Of a stretch of DNA of 64,000 bases, positions 1 to 8,921 are shown piece after piece. The translations under genes were made by a program, and so were the position numbers. The stretch's first letter is position 1, and each line of letters begins with the position of its first letter. Under the pieces are notes generated by a model that saw nothing but the letters and a program-made list of their open reading frames with translations, searched no databases and was not told where the DNA came from. The DNA is from an uncultured Eubacteriales bacterium (GTDB lineage Bacteria; Bacillota; Clostridia; Peptostreptococcales; Anaerovoracaceae): the NCBI GenBank assembly GCA_900315125.1, contig OMXT01000076.1, forward strand, positions 26,684-90,683. Reading direction: 5' to 3'.

Positions 1-1
1 C

Positions 2-748
2 GCCTGCAGATATGTGACATATGGTACAGGAGTACTGGGCGAAGCGGATTATATGGCGCAGGATGTTCGTCTTACGCCGAACGGCACAGACTTTGTCCTT
101 GTAAACAAAGGCATTAAATACCCGGTGCACACGAATCTTGTTGCTCTTTATAATGTCTATAATCTGCTGGGCGCTGTGGCTGCCATGTCTGAGATGGGCA
201 TGCCCCTGGAGCAGATGATCCCGCTGCTCGGATCGATCCCTCAGGTGGACGGCCGCATGGAGATCATCGATGAAGGACAGGATTTCAGCGTTATCGTTGA
301 CTACGCCCATACACCGGATGGCTTTGATAAAATATTTGAATATGCCGATGCCATGACGAAAGACGGCGGAAATATTTATGCTGTTTTCGGCAGCGCGGGT
401 CAGAGAGACGCCGCCAAAAGAAGTGTCCTTGGCAAAATCGCCGGGAAACACTGCAGAAAAGTCTTTGTTACAGAAGAAGATCCCCGCACAGAGAGCGCTG
501 AAGAGATCGGAAAGGTAATCTGCGGCGGTGTAAGAGAAAGCGGATGCGAAGCGGAACTGATCCTGGACCGCATTGAGGCGATAAACGCTGCGATACGCAC
601 AGCGCAGAAGGGAGACCTGGTGCTGATCCTGGGCAAGGGCGATGAGTCTTACATGTATTACGCCGACGGACGTGTCCCGTTTATCGGAGACAATGCTGCG
701 GCCAGAAACGCGCTGAAGTCGCTGGCGGCTGCAGGCCGGGGGGTATGA
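2..748 (+). CDS. murE: UDP-N-acetylmuramyl-tripeptide synthetase (MurE-type Mur ligase), C-terminal part
   Basis: The frame is open to the left edge of the window, so only the last 248 or so residues are present. They cover the end of the central ATPase domain and the C-terminal Mur ligase domain. Visible motifs are VDYAHTPDGF near base 296, the glycine/arginine stretch FGSAGQRDAAKR, and GKGDESY near the end, where classical MurE has GKGHE. The enzyme adds the third amino acid to UDP-MurNAc-L-Ala-D-Glu in the cytoplasm. The Arg in EDPRTES resembles the meso-diaminopimelate-type DNPR motif, but the altered GKGDE makes the substrate uncertain (L-Lys or another diamino acid is possible). The next gene starts 4 bases after the stop. 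Confidence 0.85.
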   Translation, partial: ACRYVTYGTGVLGEADYMAQDVRLTPNGTDFVLVNKGIKYPVHTNLVALYNVYNLLGAVAAMSEMGMPLEQMIPLLGSIPQVDGRMEIIDEGQDFSVIVDYAHTPDGFDKIFEYADAMTKDGGNIYAVFGSAGQRDAAKRSVLGKIAGKHCRKVFVTEEDPRTESAEEIGKVICGGVRESGCEAELILDRIEAINAAIRTAQKGDLVLILGKGDESYMYYADGRVPFIGDNAAARNALKSLAAAGRGV

Positions 749-752
749 TCAA

Positions 753-1961
753 TTGGATAAGCTGGAAATAAACCTGCTTGGCACATACCGCATCAGCTGC
801 GGAGAGCGGTCGATCGGACCAAACCAGTCCGGGGGCAATGCGCGAAAGATGTGGCTGCTGTTCGGCTATCTTCTGATGAACAGGGACAGGGCGGTACCCC
901 AGGAGGAACTGATACATCTCCTGTGGGATGGGAAAAATGTGGCGGATCCGCAGAATTCCCTGAAAGTGCTGGTGTTCAAGCTCAGAAAGGAAATAGACAG
1001 CCTGGGCGCGGTGCCCGGGAAAGAGCTGATACGCAATATTCACGGCGCATACAAGTTTAACAGCAGCACGGAATTTTTTGTAGATCTCTTTGAATTTGAG
1101 AAGCTGGTCCGCAGCGCGGAGGAGTTCGGACGGAGTCAGGATGAACGTCTCGACATCCTTCGCAGGGCGATCGACGTATATAAGGGGGATCCCGTTGTCC
1201 TTTCCCGGGAGAATGGGGAACTTTCTGCCGCCCGGCAGCGTGCGATGAATTATTACCGCGGCGCTGTGGCGGGTATCCAGGAGATCCTCAGTGAAAAGGA
1301 AGATTATCAGGGTATCGTGAATCTCTGTAATGAGGCGCTGAGAAAGCAGCCTTCGGAAGCATCTTATTATTACTACCTCATCACAGCCTATGCCGCTATG
1401 GAAGATTATGAGTCAGCTTCCAGGATGTATGACAGGGTAAAGGACATACTCCAGAAGGAGCGGGGCACAGATGCCGGAATGCAATTCGAATCTGCATACA
1501 GGGAAATGATGAAGGCACGGCTGAACCGGAACATGTCTCTCGATGAACTGGCAGAGGATCTGGATGAAAAAATGGATTATGTTTCCAGCTTTTATGTGGA
1601 GTACGGGGAGTTTAAGCAGATCTATCATCTGATCGCAAGGCAGATGGGACGGTATTTCCAGAATGCGCGGATCTGTCTTTATTCTCTGGGGGTACGCAGG
1701 GGCGTTCGCGCCACGAGAAAAGAGAAAGAGGAAAATATGAAGGTCCTGGAGAATGCCCTGGCCTTTACGCTGAGGCAGAGTGATATTTTCTCCCGGTCCG
1801 GCCCTACGCAGTTTGCCGTCCTCCTTGTTCAGGTATCAGAAGCTGACTCAGGCAAAATTGCGGACCGGATCAAAGCGTACTTTGACCGGCATAAGAAGAA
1901 TCCGAATTTCGGCATTATTTACTCCATGGCAATAGTCGAAACGCCGCAGGTCAGGCGCTGA
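753..1961 (+). CDS. BTAD-domain transcriptional regulator with a degenerate GGDEF-like C-terminus
   Basis: A 402-residue protein in three parts. Residues 1-110 look like an OmpR/SARP-type winged helix (start LEINLLGTYRIS, then LIHLLWDG and a KLRKEI recognition region). Residues 110-260 match a bacterial transcriptional activator domain built of TPR-like helices. Residues 280-395 have the helix-strand pattern of a GGDEF domain, but the catalytic signature is replaced by RSGPTQF at about 348-354, so no cyclase activity is expected. The start is a TTG at 753 behind a G-rich stretch; no ATG nearby fits better. It directly follows murE and may be cotranscribed with it. Its targets and any ligand are unknown. 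Confidence 0.7.
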   Translation: MDKLEINLLGTYRISCGERSIGPNQSGGNARKMWLLFGYLLMNRDRAVPQEELIHLLWDGKNVADPQNSLKVLVFKLRKEIDSLGAVPGKELIRNIHGAYKFNSSTEFFVDLFEFEKLVRSAEEFGRSQDERLDILRRAIDVYKGDPVVLSRENGELSAARQRAMNYYRGAVAGIQEILSEKEDYQGIVNLCNEALRKQPSEASYYYYLITAYAAMEDYESASRMYDRVKDILQKERGTDAGMQFESAYREMMKARLNRNMSLDELAEDLDEKMDYVSSFYVEYGEFKQIYHLIARQMGRYFQNARICLYSLGVRRGVRATRKEKEENMKVLENALAFTLRQSDIFSRSGPTQFAVLLVQVSEADSGKIADRIKAYFDRHKKNPNFGIIYSMAIVETPQVRR

Positions 1962-2036
1962 GCAGGGGCGGCAGAAGGAAAACCGCAGAATACACGAAAG
2001 ATTGTGTTTTAATATCATCTTTTATTGAAAAAGTGC

Positions 2037-2065
2037 TTGCGTTGGGTAACGTAATTTAGTATACT
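2037..2065 (+). promoter_or_regulatory. Promoter for rpsT
   Basis: TTGCGT (2037-2042), a 17-base spacer and TATACT (2060-2065). It lies 55 bases before the S20 start codon and after the end of the regulator gene. Confidence 0.6.
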
Positions 2066-2119
2066 TCAAAGAGCGAATTTAAATGAACTAATGCTGAATT
2101 AGATAGTGGGGTGAAAATT

Positions 2120-2392
2120 ATGGCAAATATTAAATCCGCAAAGAAAAGAATCAAGGTTATCGACAAGAAGACAGCACAGAACAGACGAATCAAAGAGAAT
2201 CTCAAGGCTATTCTCAAGGATTACGATCAGACGATTGCTGCAGGAGATCTGGAAGCAGCAGCCGAGAAGAGGACGCTCGCTGAGAAGAAGCTGAAACAGG
2301 CAGCAGCGAAGCATACCATTTCCAAGCAGGCAGCCAGCCACAAGGTATCTCAGATAACTAAGAAACTGAACGCAGCCTCTGCTGCAAAATAA
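2120..2392 (+). CDS. rpsT: 30S ribosomal protein S20
   Basis: A 90-residue, Lys/Ala-rich protein beginning MANIKSAKKRIKV, the characteristic S20 N-terminus. S20 binds 16S rRNA early in assembly of the small subunit. An upstream GTG at 2111 is in frame, but the ATG at 2120 gives the conserved N-terminus and is well spaced from GGGGTG at about 2109-2113. The gene has its own promoter and is closed by a strong terminator, so it looks monocistronic. The following lepA has a separate promoter. In many bacteria S20 represses its own translation; nothing in this leader proves that here. Confidence 0.95.
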   Translation: MANIKSAKKRIKVIDKKTAQNRRIKENLKAILKDYDQTIAAGDLEAAAEKRTLAEKKLKQAAAKHTISKQAASHKVSQITKKLNAASAAK

Positions 2393-2445
2393 GTCTCACC
2401 CGTCCCCACCAGTGTATAAGCTAAATACACATGCTATGAGCAATG

Positions 2446-2478
2446 AAAACGATGGATTGTGTCTCCCATCGTTTTTTC
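2446..2478 (+). terminator. Rho-independent terminator after rpsT
   Basis: AAAACGATGG pairs with CCATCGTTTT across a 9-10 base loop, and the 3' arm runs into a T tract. Confidence 0.8.
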
Positions 2479-2491
2479 TTTGCACAATTTA

Positions 2492-2500
2492 TGATACAAT
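2492..2500 (+). promoter_or_regulatory. Extended -10 promoter for lepA-hemW
   Basis: TGATACAAT fits an extended -10 (TGn followed by TACAAT at 2495-2500). No good -35 is visible because the rpsT terminator occupies that place. It is 76 bases upstream of the lepA start. Confidence 0.4.
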
Positions 2501-2575
2501 AGGAAGGAACAGCAGACGGCGCCGGTGAATGCGGATTCCCGGCCGAACCGGACTTTGTCAGAAGGAAAAAGAAAT

Positions 2576-4384
2576 ATGGATTATCAGAAATATATAAGAA
2601 ACTTCAGCATCATCGCCCACATCGACCACGGAAAATCGACGCTGGCGGACCGGATCATTGAGAACACCGGACTTGTAGCTCACAGGGACATGAAGGAGCA
2701 GTTCTTGGACAACATGGATCTGGAAAGGGAGCGGGGAATCACGATCAAGCTGCAGACGACCCGCCTCGTATACCATGCCAAGGATGGCAATGAATATATT
2801 TTCAACCTCATCGATACTCCGGGGCATGTGGATTTTACCTATGAGGTTTCCCGCAGTCTTGCGGCATGCGAAGGAGCGGTGCTGGTGGTAGATGCCACCC
2901 AGGGAGTAGAAGCGCAGACCATGGGCAACGTTTACCTGGCTATGGATGAGGATCTTGAGATCCTGCCCTGTCTGAATAAGATGGATCTGGCCAGCGCCCG
3001 CCCGGAGGAAACGAAGCAGGAGATCGAGGATATGATCGGTCTGGACTGCGAGGACGCGCCCCTTGTCTCTGCCAAGGAGGGAACGGGGATAGAAGATCTG
3101 CTTGAGGCGGTCGTGGAGAAGATCCCGGCGCCTTCCGGGGATGAGAACGGGAGACTGAAAGCACTGATTTTTGACTCTGTCTACGATAATTACAAGGGCG
3201 TCGTTATATATGTAAGGATCTTCGACGGCCAGGTGAAGGTGGGCGATATGATCCGCCTGATGAACACCAGCAAGAAGTATGAGGTGACGGAGGTCGGAGT
3301 CATGGCGCCGGGCCACGTGCCCGTTAAGTGGCTCCGGGCAGGAGACGTTGGATATATCTGCGCAAGCATCAAACAGGTCAGGGACGCCCGGGTCGGCGAT
3401 ACAGTGACACTTGACAGCGACCCCGCAGATGAGGCGCTGCCCGGCTACAAGAAGGTCCAGTCCATGGTATACTGCGGCATTTACCCGGCGGAGGGCGAGA
3501 AGTACGAGCCGGTGCAGGATGCGCTGGAAAAGCTGCAGGTGAACGACGCGGCATTTCTTTTTGAACCGGAGACGTCTCAGGCCCTGGGTTTCGGTTTCCG
3601 CTGCGGTTTTCTCGGCCTTCTGCACATGGAGATCATCGTGGAGCGGCTGGAACGAGAATTTAATCTGTCGGTGGTGACTACGTCGCCCAGCGTTGTATAT
3701 AAAGTCATACTTACCGATGGTACAGAGAAAATGATACAGAATCCGACGAACCTGCCGGATCCGTCGGAGATCGACCACATAGAGGAACCGATTGTCCGGG
3801 CGGATATCATGATCCCCAAGGATTATGTAGGCGCTATCATGGAACTGTGCCAGAAGAGGCGGGGCAGGATGCTCAGCATGGATTATATTACAACGGAGCG
3901 GGTGGATCTCCACTATGAGATGCCCCTCAATGAAGTTATTTATGATTTCTTTGACGCGCTGAAATCCAAGACAAGGGGTTATGGTTCCCTGGACTATGAA
4001 TTCATCCGTTATGAGAAGTCCAACCTCGTCAAACTGGATGTACTGCTGAACAAGGAGATCGTCGACGCGTTCTCTATGATCGTACATGAATCCGAGGCTT
4101 ATGCAAGAGGACGGTTTGTCTGCGAAAAACTGAAGGAGATCATCCCGATGCATCAGTTTGAGGTTCCCATCCAGGCGGCGATCGGTCAGAAAGTCATAGC
4201 CAGGGAAACGGTCAAGGCGTACAGGAAGGACGTTATTGCCAAGTGCTACGGCGGCGATATTTCCCGGAAGAAGAAGCTCCTGGAGAAGCAGAAGGAAGGA
4301 AAGAAGAGGATGCGTCAGTTCGGCAAGGTGGAAGTGCCCCAGGAGGCTTTTACGGCTGTACTGAAGTATGATGATAATAAGTAA
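2576..4384 (+). CDS. lepA: Elongation factor 4 (LepA), ribosome back-translocating GTPase
   Basis: A 602-residue translational GTPase. G1 [10 protein letters not shown]3 DTPGHVDF and G4 NKMD are intact, and the C-terminal region keeps the LepA-specific KAYRKDV and [22 protein letters not shown] block. LepA acts on stalled or mistranslocated ribosomes. The frame is open further upstream, but the ATG at 2576 gives the family N-terminus ([20 protein letters not shown]) and is preceded by GAAGGA at 2561-2566. hemW starts 2 bases after the stop, so the two are almost certainly cotranscribed, as in other Bacillota. Confidence 0.97.
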   Translation: MDYQKYIRNFSIIAHIDHGKSTLADRIIENTGLVAHRDMKEQFLDNMDLERERGITIKLQTTRLVYHAKDGNEYIFNLIDTPGHVDFTYEVSRSLAACEGAVLVVDATQGVEAQTMGNVYLAMDEDLEILPCLNKMDLASARPEETKQEIEDMIGLDCEDAPLVSAKEGTGIEDLLEAVVEKIPAPSGDENGRLKALIFDSVYDNYKGVVIYVRIFDGQVKVGDMIRLMNTSKKYEVTEVGVMAPGHVPVKWLRAGDVGYICASIKQVRDARVGDTVTLDSDPADEALPGYKKVQSMVYCGIYPAEGEKYEPVQDALEKLQVNDAAFLFEPETSQALGFGFRCGFLGLLHMEIIVERLEREFNLSVVTTSPSVVYKVILTDGTEKMIQNPTNLPDPSEIDHIEEPIVRADIMIPKDYVGAIMELCQKRRGRMLSMDYITTERVDLHYEMPLNEVIYDFFDALKSKTRGYGSLDYEFIRYEKSNLVKLDVLLNKEIVDAFSMIVHESEAYARGRFVCEKLKEIIPMHQFEVPIQAAIGQKVIARETVKAYRKDVIAKCYGGDISRKKKLLEKQKEGKKRMRQFGKVEVPQEAFTAVLKYDDNK

Positions 4385-4386
4385 TC

Positions 4387-5511
4387 ATGAAAGATCTTGG
4401 AATTTACATTCATATCCCATTTTGTCTCAGAAGGTGTAATTACTGCGGTTTCTATTCACAGGGTCTGAATGCTTTTGGGGATGAAGACGGAACGCGGCAT
4501 GCCGAAAATCAATACGTCCAGTGGCTGATCGGCCAGATCAGGGAACGGGGGGCAGAGCTGCGCAGGAAATATACGGTGGACACGGTCTTTGTTGGCGGAG
4601 GCACCCCGTCGATACTGTCTGCGGAAGCGATGGAAGCGATACTCGGAGCGGTCCGCGAAAATTTCGCTGTAAGTTCCGATGCGGAGATCACCGTGGAATG
4701 CAACCCTGCGACCCTTGACGCACGGAAACTGAAGCGGTACCGGGATGCGGGGATCAACCGGCTTTCTATCGGGGCTCAGTCTCTGGACGACGGGATACTG
4801 CAGAGACTGGGAAGAGCCCACAGCGCGTCGGAGTTTCTGGATACCTATCGCCTGGCGCGGAGAATCGGTTTCGACAATATCAACGTCGACCTTATGTTTG
4901 CTGTTCCGGGTCAGACGATGGATCAGTGGAAAGAGACGGTGGAACAGGTCCTCAGCCTTGCGCCGGATCACATGTCTTTTTACAGCCTTCAGATCGAGGA
5001 GGACACACCGTTTTACGATCAGTATATAGAGGGAACCCTGATTCCTGTACCGGATGAGCTGGATCGGGAGATGTATCACTGGGCTGCCCGCACGCTGAAA
5101 CAGAGAGGGTATGAACATTACGAGATCTCCAATGCCTGCCTTCCCGGGAAGGAGTGCCGTCATAACCTGAAGTACTGGTCCTTTGATGATTATCTGGGCA
5201 TCGGGGACAGCGCCAGTTCCTTTATTGAAGGGGTTCGATTTACGGAGAAGCCCAGGGAAGAATACCATGTAAATGATATGGAGGACAATACAGGCGAGTT
5301 TGTATTCACAGGCCTTCGGAAGGCCGGGGGCATCAGAAAGTCGGAGTTTGCCCGCAGGTTTGGCAGGGAGTTCTGGGATGTATACGGCGATAGAATGCCC
5401 CATCTGGAAGAGTTCTTCCAGCGGGGCCAGCTGATAGAAGAAGGAGATAATCTGAGACTGTCGGAAGAGGGAATCGACATCTCTAATGCCATTATGGCGA
5501 TGTTCGTGTAG
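4387..5511 (+). CDS. hemW: HemW-type radical SAM protein (coproporphyrinogen III oxidase-like)
   Basis: 374 residues. The N-terminus IYIHIPFCLRRCNYCGF carries the radical SAM CX3CX2C cluster motif with the extra Cys region typical of the HemN/HemW branch, followed by the GGGTPS SAM-binding motif. A HemW C-terminal domain follows. HemW proteins are thought to be heme chaperones rather than true coproporphyrinogen dehydrogenases; no other heme gene is nearby. The ATG is 2 bases after the lepA stop and has only a weak ribosome binding site, which suggests translational coupling. The lepA-hemW order is conserved in Bacillota and usually leads directly to hrcA. Confidence 0.92.
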   Translation: MKDLGIYIHIPFCLRRCNYCGFYSQGLNAFGDEDGTRHAENQYVQWLIGQIRERGAELRRKYTVDTVFVGGGTPSILSAEAMEAILGAVRENFAVSSDAEITVECNPATLDARKLKRYRDAGINRLSIGAQSLDDGILQRLGRAHSASEFLDTYRLARRIGFDNINVDLMFAVPGQTMDQWKETVEQVLSLAPDHMSFYSLQIEEDTPFYDQYIEGTLIPVPDELDREMYHWAARTLKQRGYEHYEISNACLPGKECRHNLKYWSFDDYLGIGDSASSFIEGVRFTEKPREEYHVNDMEDNTGEFVFTGLRKAGGIRKSEFARRFGREFWDVYGDRMPHLEEFFQRGQLIEEGDNLRLSEEGIDISNAIMAMFV

Positions 5512-5531
5512 GTTAGTTGCAGGAGAATTTT

Positions 5532-7034
5532 ATGAAGAAGTATGTTATGGCCCTGGACCAGGGGACCACAAGCTCCCGGTGTATTATTTATGACAGAGAG
5601 GGCAATCAGATCAGCGCGGCGCAGATGGAATTCCATCAGTATTTCCCAAAAGAAGGATGGGTGGAGCACGACGCGGAAGAAATCTGGACGACGCAGATGA
5701 CGGTCGCCCATGAGGCAATGCTCTCTGCGGGGCTCACTTATGGGAATATTGAGGCAATCGGCATCACGAACCAGAGGGAGACAACGGTCGTATGGGATCG
5801 GAACACCGGGGAGCCGATCTGCAGAGCCATCGTATGGCAGTGCCGCAGAACGGCGGAATACTGCGACGGGCTGACAAAGGTCACAGGGTTTATGGACGAG
5901 ATCAAAGCCCGGACCGGCCTGCTCCTCGACCCGTACTTCAGCGCGACCAAGCTTCACTGGATCCTGGAAAATGTTCCCCATGCCCGCGAACGGGCGGAGG
6001 CAGGAGAACTGCTCTTTGGGACGGTAGAAACGTGGCTCATCTGGAAGATGACCGGAGGAAAGGTCCACGTTACCGATTATTCCAACGCCTCCCGCACAAT
6101 GATGTTCAATATACACACACTGCGGTGGGATGACCATATCCTGGACGTGCTGGATATACCCCGGAGCATGCTCCCGGACCCTGTCCCCAGCAGCCAGGTC
6201 TACGGTGAGACGGTTCCTGAACTGTTCGGCGGTTCCATCGTCATCGCCGGCGCCGCAGGCGATCAGCAGAGCGCCCTGTTCGGACAGGCCTGTTTCCATG
6301 AAGGCGACGCAAAAAGTACATTTGGTACCGGAAATTTTCTGCTGATGAATACAGGGGAACGGCCGGTCTCCTCCCGCAACGGTCTTCTGACGACGATCGC
6401 ATGGGGATTGGACGGCCAAGTGAATTACGCCCTGGAAGGTTCGGTCTTTGTGTGCGGCGCCGCTGTCCAGTGGCTCAGGGATGAGCTGGATCTCATGAAT
6501 GATGCGGCGGAATCGGAGCGTATGGCATTGGCTGTCCCTGACACAGCGGGCGTTTACGTTGTACCGGCTTTTACGGGCCTGGGGGCGCCTTACTGGGATC
6601 CCTATGCCAGAGGAACGATATTCGGGCTTACCCGGGGCGCTGGAAAGAACCATATCGCCCGGGCAACACTGGATTCCATGGCTTATCAGTGTTATGACCT
6701 GCTCAGTTCCATGAGCCGGGACCTGGGAAGGGATCTGTCCGTGCTGAAAGTGGACGGCGGCGCCTCTGCCAACAACTATCTGATGCAGTTCCAGGCAGAT
6801 ATTCTGGATTGTGATGTGGAACGTCCGAAGTGTATAGAAACCACGTCTCTGGGAGCGGCTTACTTCGCCGGGCTTGCCACTGGGTACTGGAAGAACCTTG
6901 ACGATATCACGGCGAACTGGCAGAGAGACCGGGTATTCCATTCAATAATGGATGCGGAGGAACGGAAGTCTAAACTGAAAGGCTGGCGAGAAGCGGTCCG
7001 GCGTACACTTGACTGGGAAAAAGCGGTAAAGTAG
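5532..7034 (+). CDS. glpK: Glycerol kinase
   Basis: A 500-residue FGGY-family sugar kinase. It phosphorylates glycerol to sn-glycerol 3-phosphate with ATP. Family landmarks are [10 protein letters not shown] at the N-terminus, [18 protein letters not shown], the nucleotide-binding [14 protein letters not shown] and [17 protein letters not shown]. The start is the ATG at 5532 behind AGGAG (5521-5525); a TTG at 5517 is in frame but overlaps that site. It follows hemW by 20 bases with no visible terminator between. This is an unexpected place for glpK: it sits between hemW and hrcA, which are normally adjacent. No glpF or glpD neighbour is present; the aquaporin at 42.5 kb is of the water-channel type. 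Confidence 0.96.
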   Translation: MKKYVMALDQGTTSSRCIIYDREGNQISAAQMEFHQYFPKEGWVEHDAEEIWTTQMTVAHEAMLSAGLTYGNIEAIGITNQRETTVVWDRNTGEPICRAIVWQCRRTAEYCDGLTKVTGFMDEIKARTGLLLDPYFSATKLHWILENVPHARERAEAGELLFGTVETWLIWKMTGGKVHVTDYSNASRTMMFNIHTLRWDDHILDVLDIPRSMLPDPVPSSQVYGETVPELFGGSIVIAGAAGDQQSALFGQACFHEGDAKSTFGTGNFLLMNTGERPVSSRNGLLTTIAWGLDGQVNYALEGSVFVCGAAVQWLRDELDLMNDAAESERMALAVPDTAGVYVVPAFTGLGAPYWDPYARGTIFGLTRGAGKNHIARATLDSMAYQCYDLLSSMSRDLGRDLSVLKVDGGASANNYLMQFQADILDCDVERPKCIETTSLGAAYFAGLATGYWKNLDDITANWQRDRVFHSIMDAEERKSKLKGWREAVRRTLDWEKAVK

Positions 7035-7056
7035 ACTTTGTTGTATCAGAAAAAGG

Positions 7057-7083
7057 AAGGGGCTGGTGATTAACCGGCCCCTT
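7057..7083 (+). terminator. Hairpin after glpK
   Basis: AAGGGGCTGG and CCGGCCCCTT form a GC-rich stem with a 7-base loop. It lacks a clear T tract, so it may be a weak terminator or an mRNA 3' stabiliser. Confidence 0.45.
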
Positions 7084-7165
7084 AGCTGTGTATATAACAA
7101 TCAGTTGAAATCCCGCGCTTCGCAGAACTTCCACGAATAATTCATCAAACCGATAGAAAATACTG

Positions 7166-7194
7166 TTGACATTACCCGTGTCAGGTAGTACATT
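7166..7194 (+). promoter_or_regulatory. Sigma-A promoter of the hrcA-grpE-dnaK operon
   Basis: A consensus -35 TTGACA (7166-7171), a 17-base spacer and TACATT (7189-7194). Transcription should begin near 7201, a few bases before the CIRCE element, so bound HrcA would sit over the start site and early transcript. Confidence 0.85.
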
Positions 7195-7205
7195 ATATAT
7201 AGAGT

Positions 7206-7232
7206 TTAGCACTCGAACGATATGAGTGCTAA
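7206..7232 (+). promoter_or_regulatory. CIRCE operator (HrcA binding site)
   Basis: A perfect TTAGCACTC-N9-GAGTGCTAA inverted repeat, the canonical site for the heat-shock repressor HrcA. It lies between the promoter and the hrcA start codon and implies autoregulation of the whole operon. Confidence 0.98.
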
Positions 7233-7245
7233 CAAGGAGAAAGCG

Positions 7246-8307
7246 ATGGAATTGACAGAGAGAAAATTAAAGATCCTGCAGGCCATAATCAATGACTATG
7301 TAAGGACAGCCGAGCCTGTCGGTTCACGGACACTTTCCAAGCAGCTGGATATGGCAGTGAGCCCTGCGACGATCCGCAACGAGATGAGTGATCTGGAGGA
7401 GATGGGTTATCTGACACATCCGCATACTTCCGCCGGAAGAGTGCCGTCGGATAAGGCGTATCGGCTTTATGTAAATAATATGATGGGGGATTATGAGATT
7501 TCCCCGGAGGCTAAGGATTTCATCAATCGAACGCTTAAGGCGGATATTGATGAGTTTGACAAGACGATGAAGCGGGCGGCGGAACTGCTGTCGGAGATAA
7601 CCAATCTCGCATCCTTCGTCGTCACGCCGAAGAACAGCGAAGACAGAGTCAAGTTTGTCAATCTGCTCCCTGTAGATGAACGGACCGTCGTTCTTATGAT
7701 CGTAGCGGAAAGCGGCAAGGTGAGCAACACCACGCTGCGGCTGAGAGTTCCGTATACTGCAGAGGCTCTTAACATACTTGCTAAAAATATTACCTACAAT
7801 TATCGCGGCAAGACGATTTCTGAGGCTATGACTGAGGATATCATTGATGACTTCAGAAGTGATCTGGCGGCGATGAACCGGCTGACAGAGAGCATCATGC
7901 CGAATTTTATGAGAACTCTTTCGGATATGCTGAATGTTCATCTGTATCTGGACGGACTGAGCAACATATTCGATATTCCGGAGTATACAGACCTGAGCCG
8001 GGCAAGGAATTTCATCTCTCTTTTTGACAAGAGGGAGGAATTTGCCAGGAACCTGATGGACAGGGGAGACGGCATGACGGTCACGATCGGTGAGGAGAAT
8101 GAGGATGAGAATCTGAATGACTGCTCGCTGATCACAGCTACATATCATGTGGATGGACAGCTTGTCGGCAAGATCGGTGTAATAGGACCGACCAGGATGC
8201 GGTACGGAGAGATCACGTCGATCGTACAGTATCTGACAGACAATCTGAATCATACATTTCAGTTAGAGGGCGCAGAAGGCGGTGAGGATGACGACGATGA
8301 TGGATAA
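7246..8307 (+). CDS. hrcA: Heat-inducible transcription repressor HrcA
   Basis: A 353-residue repressor. The N-terminal winged helix is plain (LTERKLKILQAIINDYV, then VGSRTLSKQ and SPATIRNEMSDLEEMGYL), followed by the GRVPSDKAYRLYV motif and the GAF-like core. HrcA binds CIRCE and depends on GroEL for activity in the families studied. An in-frame ATG at 7222 lies inside the CIRCE element and has no ribosome binding site; the ATG at 7246 follows AAGGAG (7234-7239) by 6 bases. The protein ends with an acidic Glu/Asp run. The end overlaps the start of grpE. Confidence 0.97.
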   Translation: MELTERKLKILQAIINDYVRTAEPVGSRTLSKQLDMAVSPATIRNEMSDLEEMGYLTHPHTSAGRVPSDKAYRLYVNNMMGDYEISPEAKDFINRTLKADIDEFDKTMKRAAELLSEITNLASFVVTPKNSEDRVKFVNLLPVDERTVVLMIVAESGKVSNTTLRLRVPYTAEALNILAKNITYNYRGKTISEAMTEDIIDDFRSDLAAMNRLTESIMPNFMRTLSDMLNVHLYLDGLSNIFDIPEYTDLSRARNFISLFDKREEFARNLMDRGDGMTVTIGEENEDENLNDCSLITATYHVDGQLVGKIGVIGPTRMRYGEITSIVQYLTDNLNHTFQLEGAEGGEDDDDDG

Positions 8308-8902
8308 TGAGAAGAACATTCAGGAGGAAGAACTGAAGGAGGAACAGACGGCAGCGGCGGAACCGGAAGATGATGAGATCCCGGTAGCCGGTGCGGAGCC
8401 TGAGCCGGAGGATCAGGAGGAAGCCGAACGGGAAAGTGATAAAGAAAATGCGGAACCGGACGGAAAGGAAACGCCGGAGAAGGCCGGGGAAGATGAGGCG
8501 ATGAATGCCAAGTATATGCGGCTGATGGCGGATTTCCAGAATTACCGGCGCAGAACGGAGAAGGAAAAGAGCGATATCTATGCATATGCAAACGAGAAGA
8601 TCGTAACACAGCTTCTGGAGGTACTGGATAATTTCGAAAGAGCATTGCAGCATGAATGTGAAGACAAGGCATACGTGGAAGGTATGGAGATGATCTTCAA
8701 ACAGCTGTCTGATGTTCTTGAGAAGTCCGGCCTGGAAGAAATCAAGGCGCTGGGAGAGGATTTTGATCCCAACTTCCACAACGCGGTCATGACAGAGGAC
8801 AATGCCGATTATGAGAGCGGCAAGGTCACCGGCGTCATGCAGAAGGGGTATAAACTGAACAATAAAGTGATCCGGCCGTCAATGGTCAAGGTCAACAATT
8901 AA
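8297..8902 (+). CDS. grpE: Nucleotide exchange factor GrpE
   Basis: About 201 residues. The first 70 are a very acidic, low-complexity tail; the rest has the GrpE coiled coil ([20 protein letters not shown]) and the beta-domain motif [13 protein letters not shown] with the closing [12 protein letters not shown]. GrpE releases ADP from DnaK. Starts at 8288, 8297 and 8300 are all in frame; 8297 is chosen for its spacing from GGTGAGG at 8281-8287, but 8300 is equally possible. It overlaps hrcA by 11 bases, which points to translational coupling within the CIRCE operon. Confidence 0.95.
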   Translation: MMDNEKNIQEEELKEEQTAAAEPEDDEIPVAGAEPEPEDQEEAERESDKENAEPDGKETPEKAGEDEAMNAKYMRLMADFQNYRRRTEKEKSDIYAYANEKIVTQLLEVLDNFERALQHECEDKAYVEGMEMIFKQLSDVLEKSGLEEIKALGEDFDPNFHNAVMTEDNADYESGKVTGVMQKGYKLNNKVIRPSMVKVNN

Positions 8903-8921
8903 TAAATGGAGGAGAAGAGTA

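Noticed and set aside
2558-4153. Long open frame opposite lepA on the minus strand
   Set aside because: It lies wholly over a certain gene, has no recognisable domain and reflects codon bias of lepA. The same holds for other long antisense frames, such as those opposite glpK, pyc, ileS and ygiQ.
7222-7245. Upstream ATG for hrcA
   Set aside because: It is inside the CIRCE element, has no ribosome binding site, and the added residues are unlike the HrcA family.
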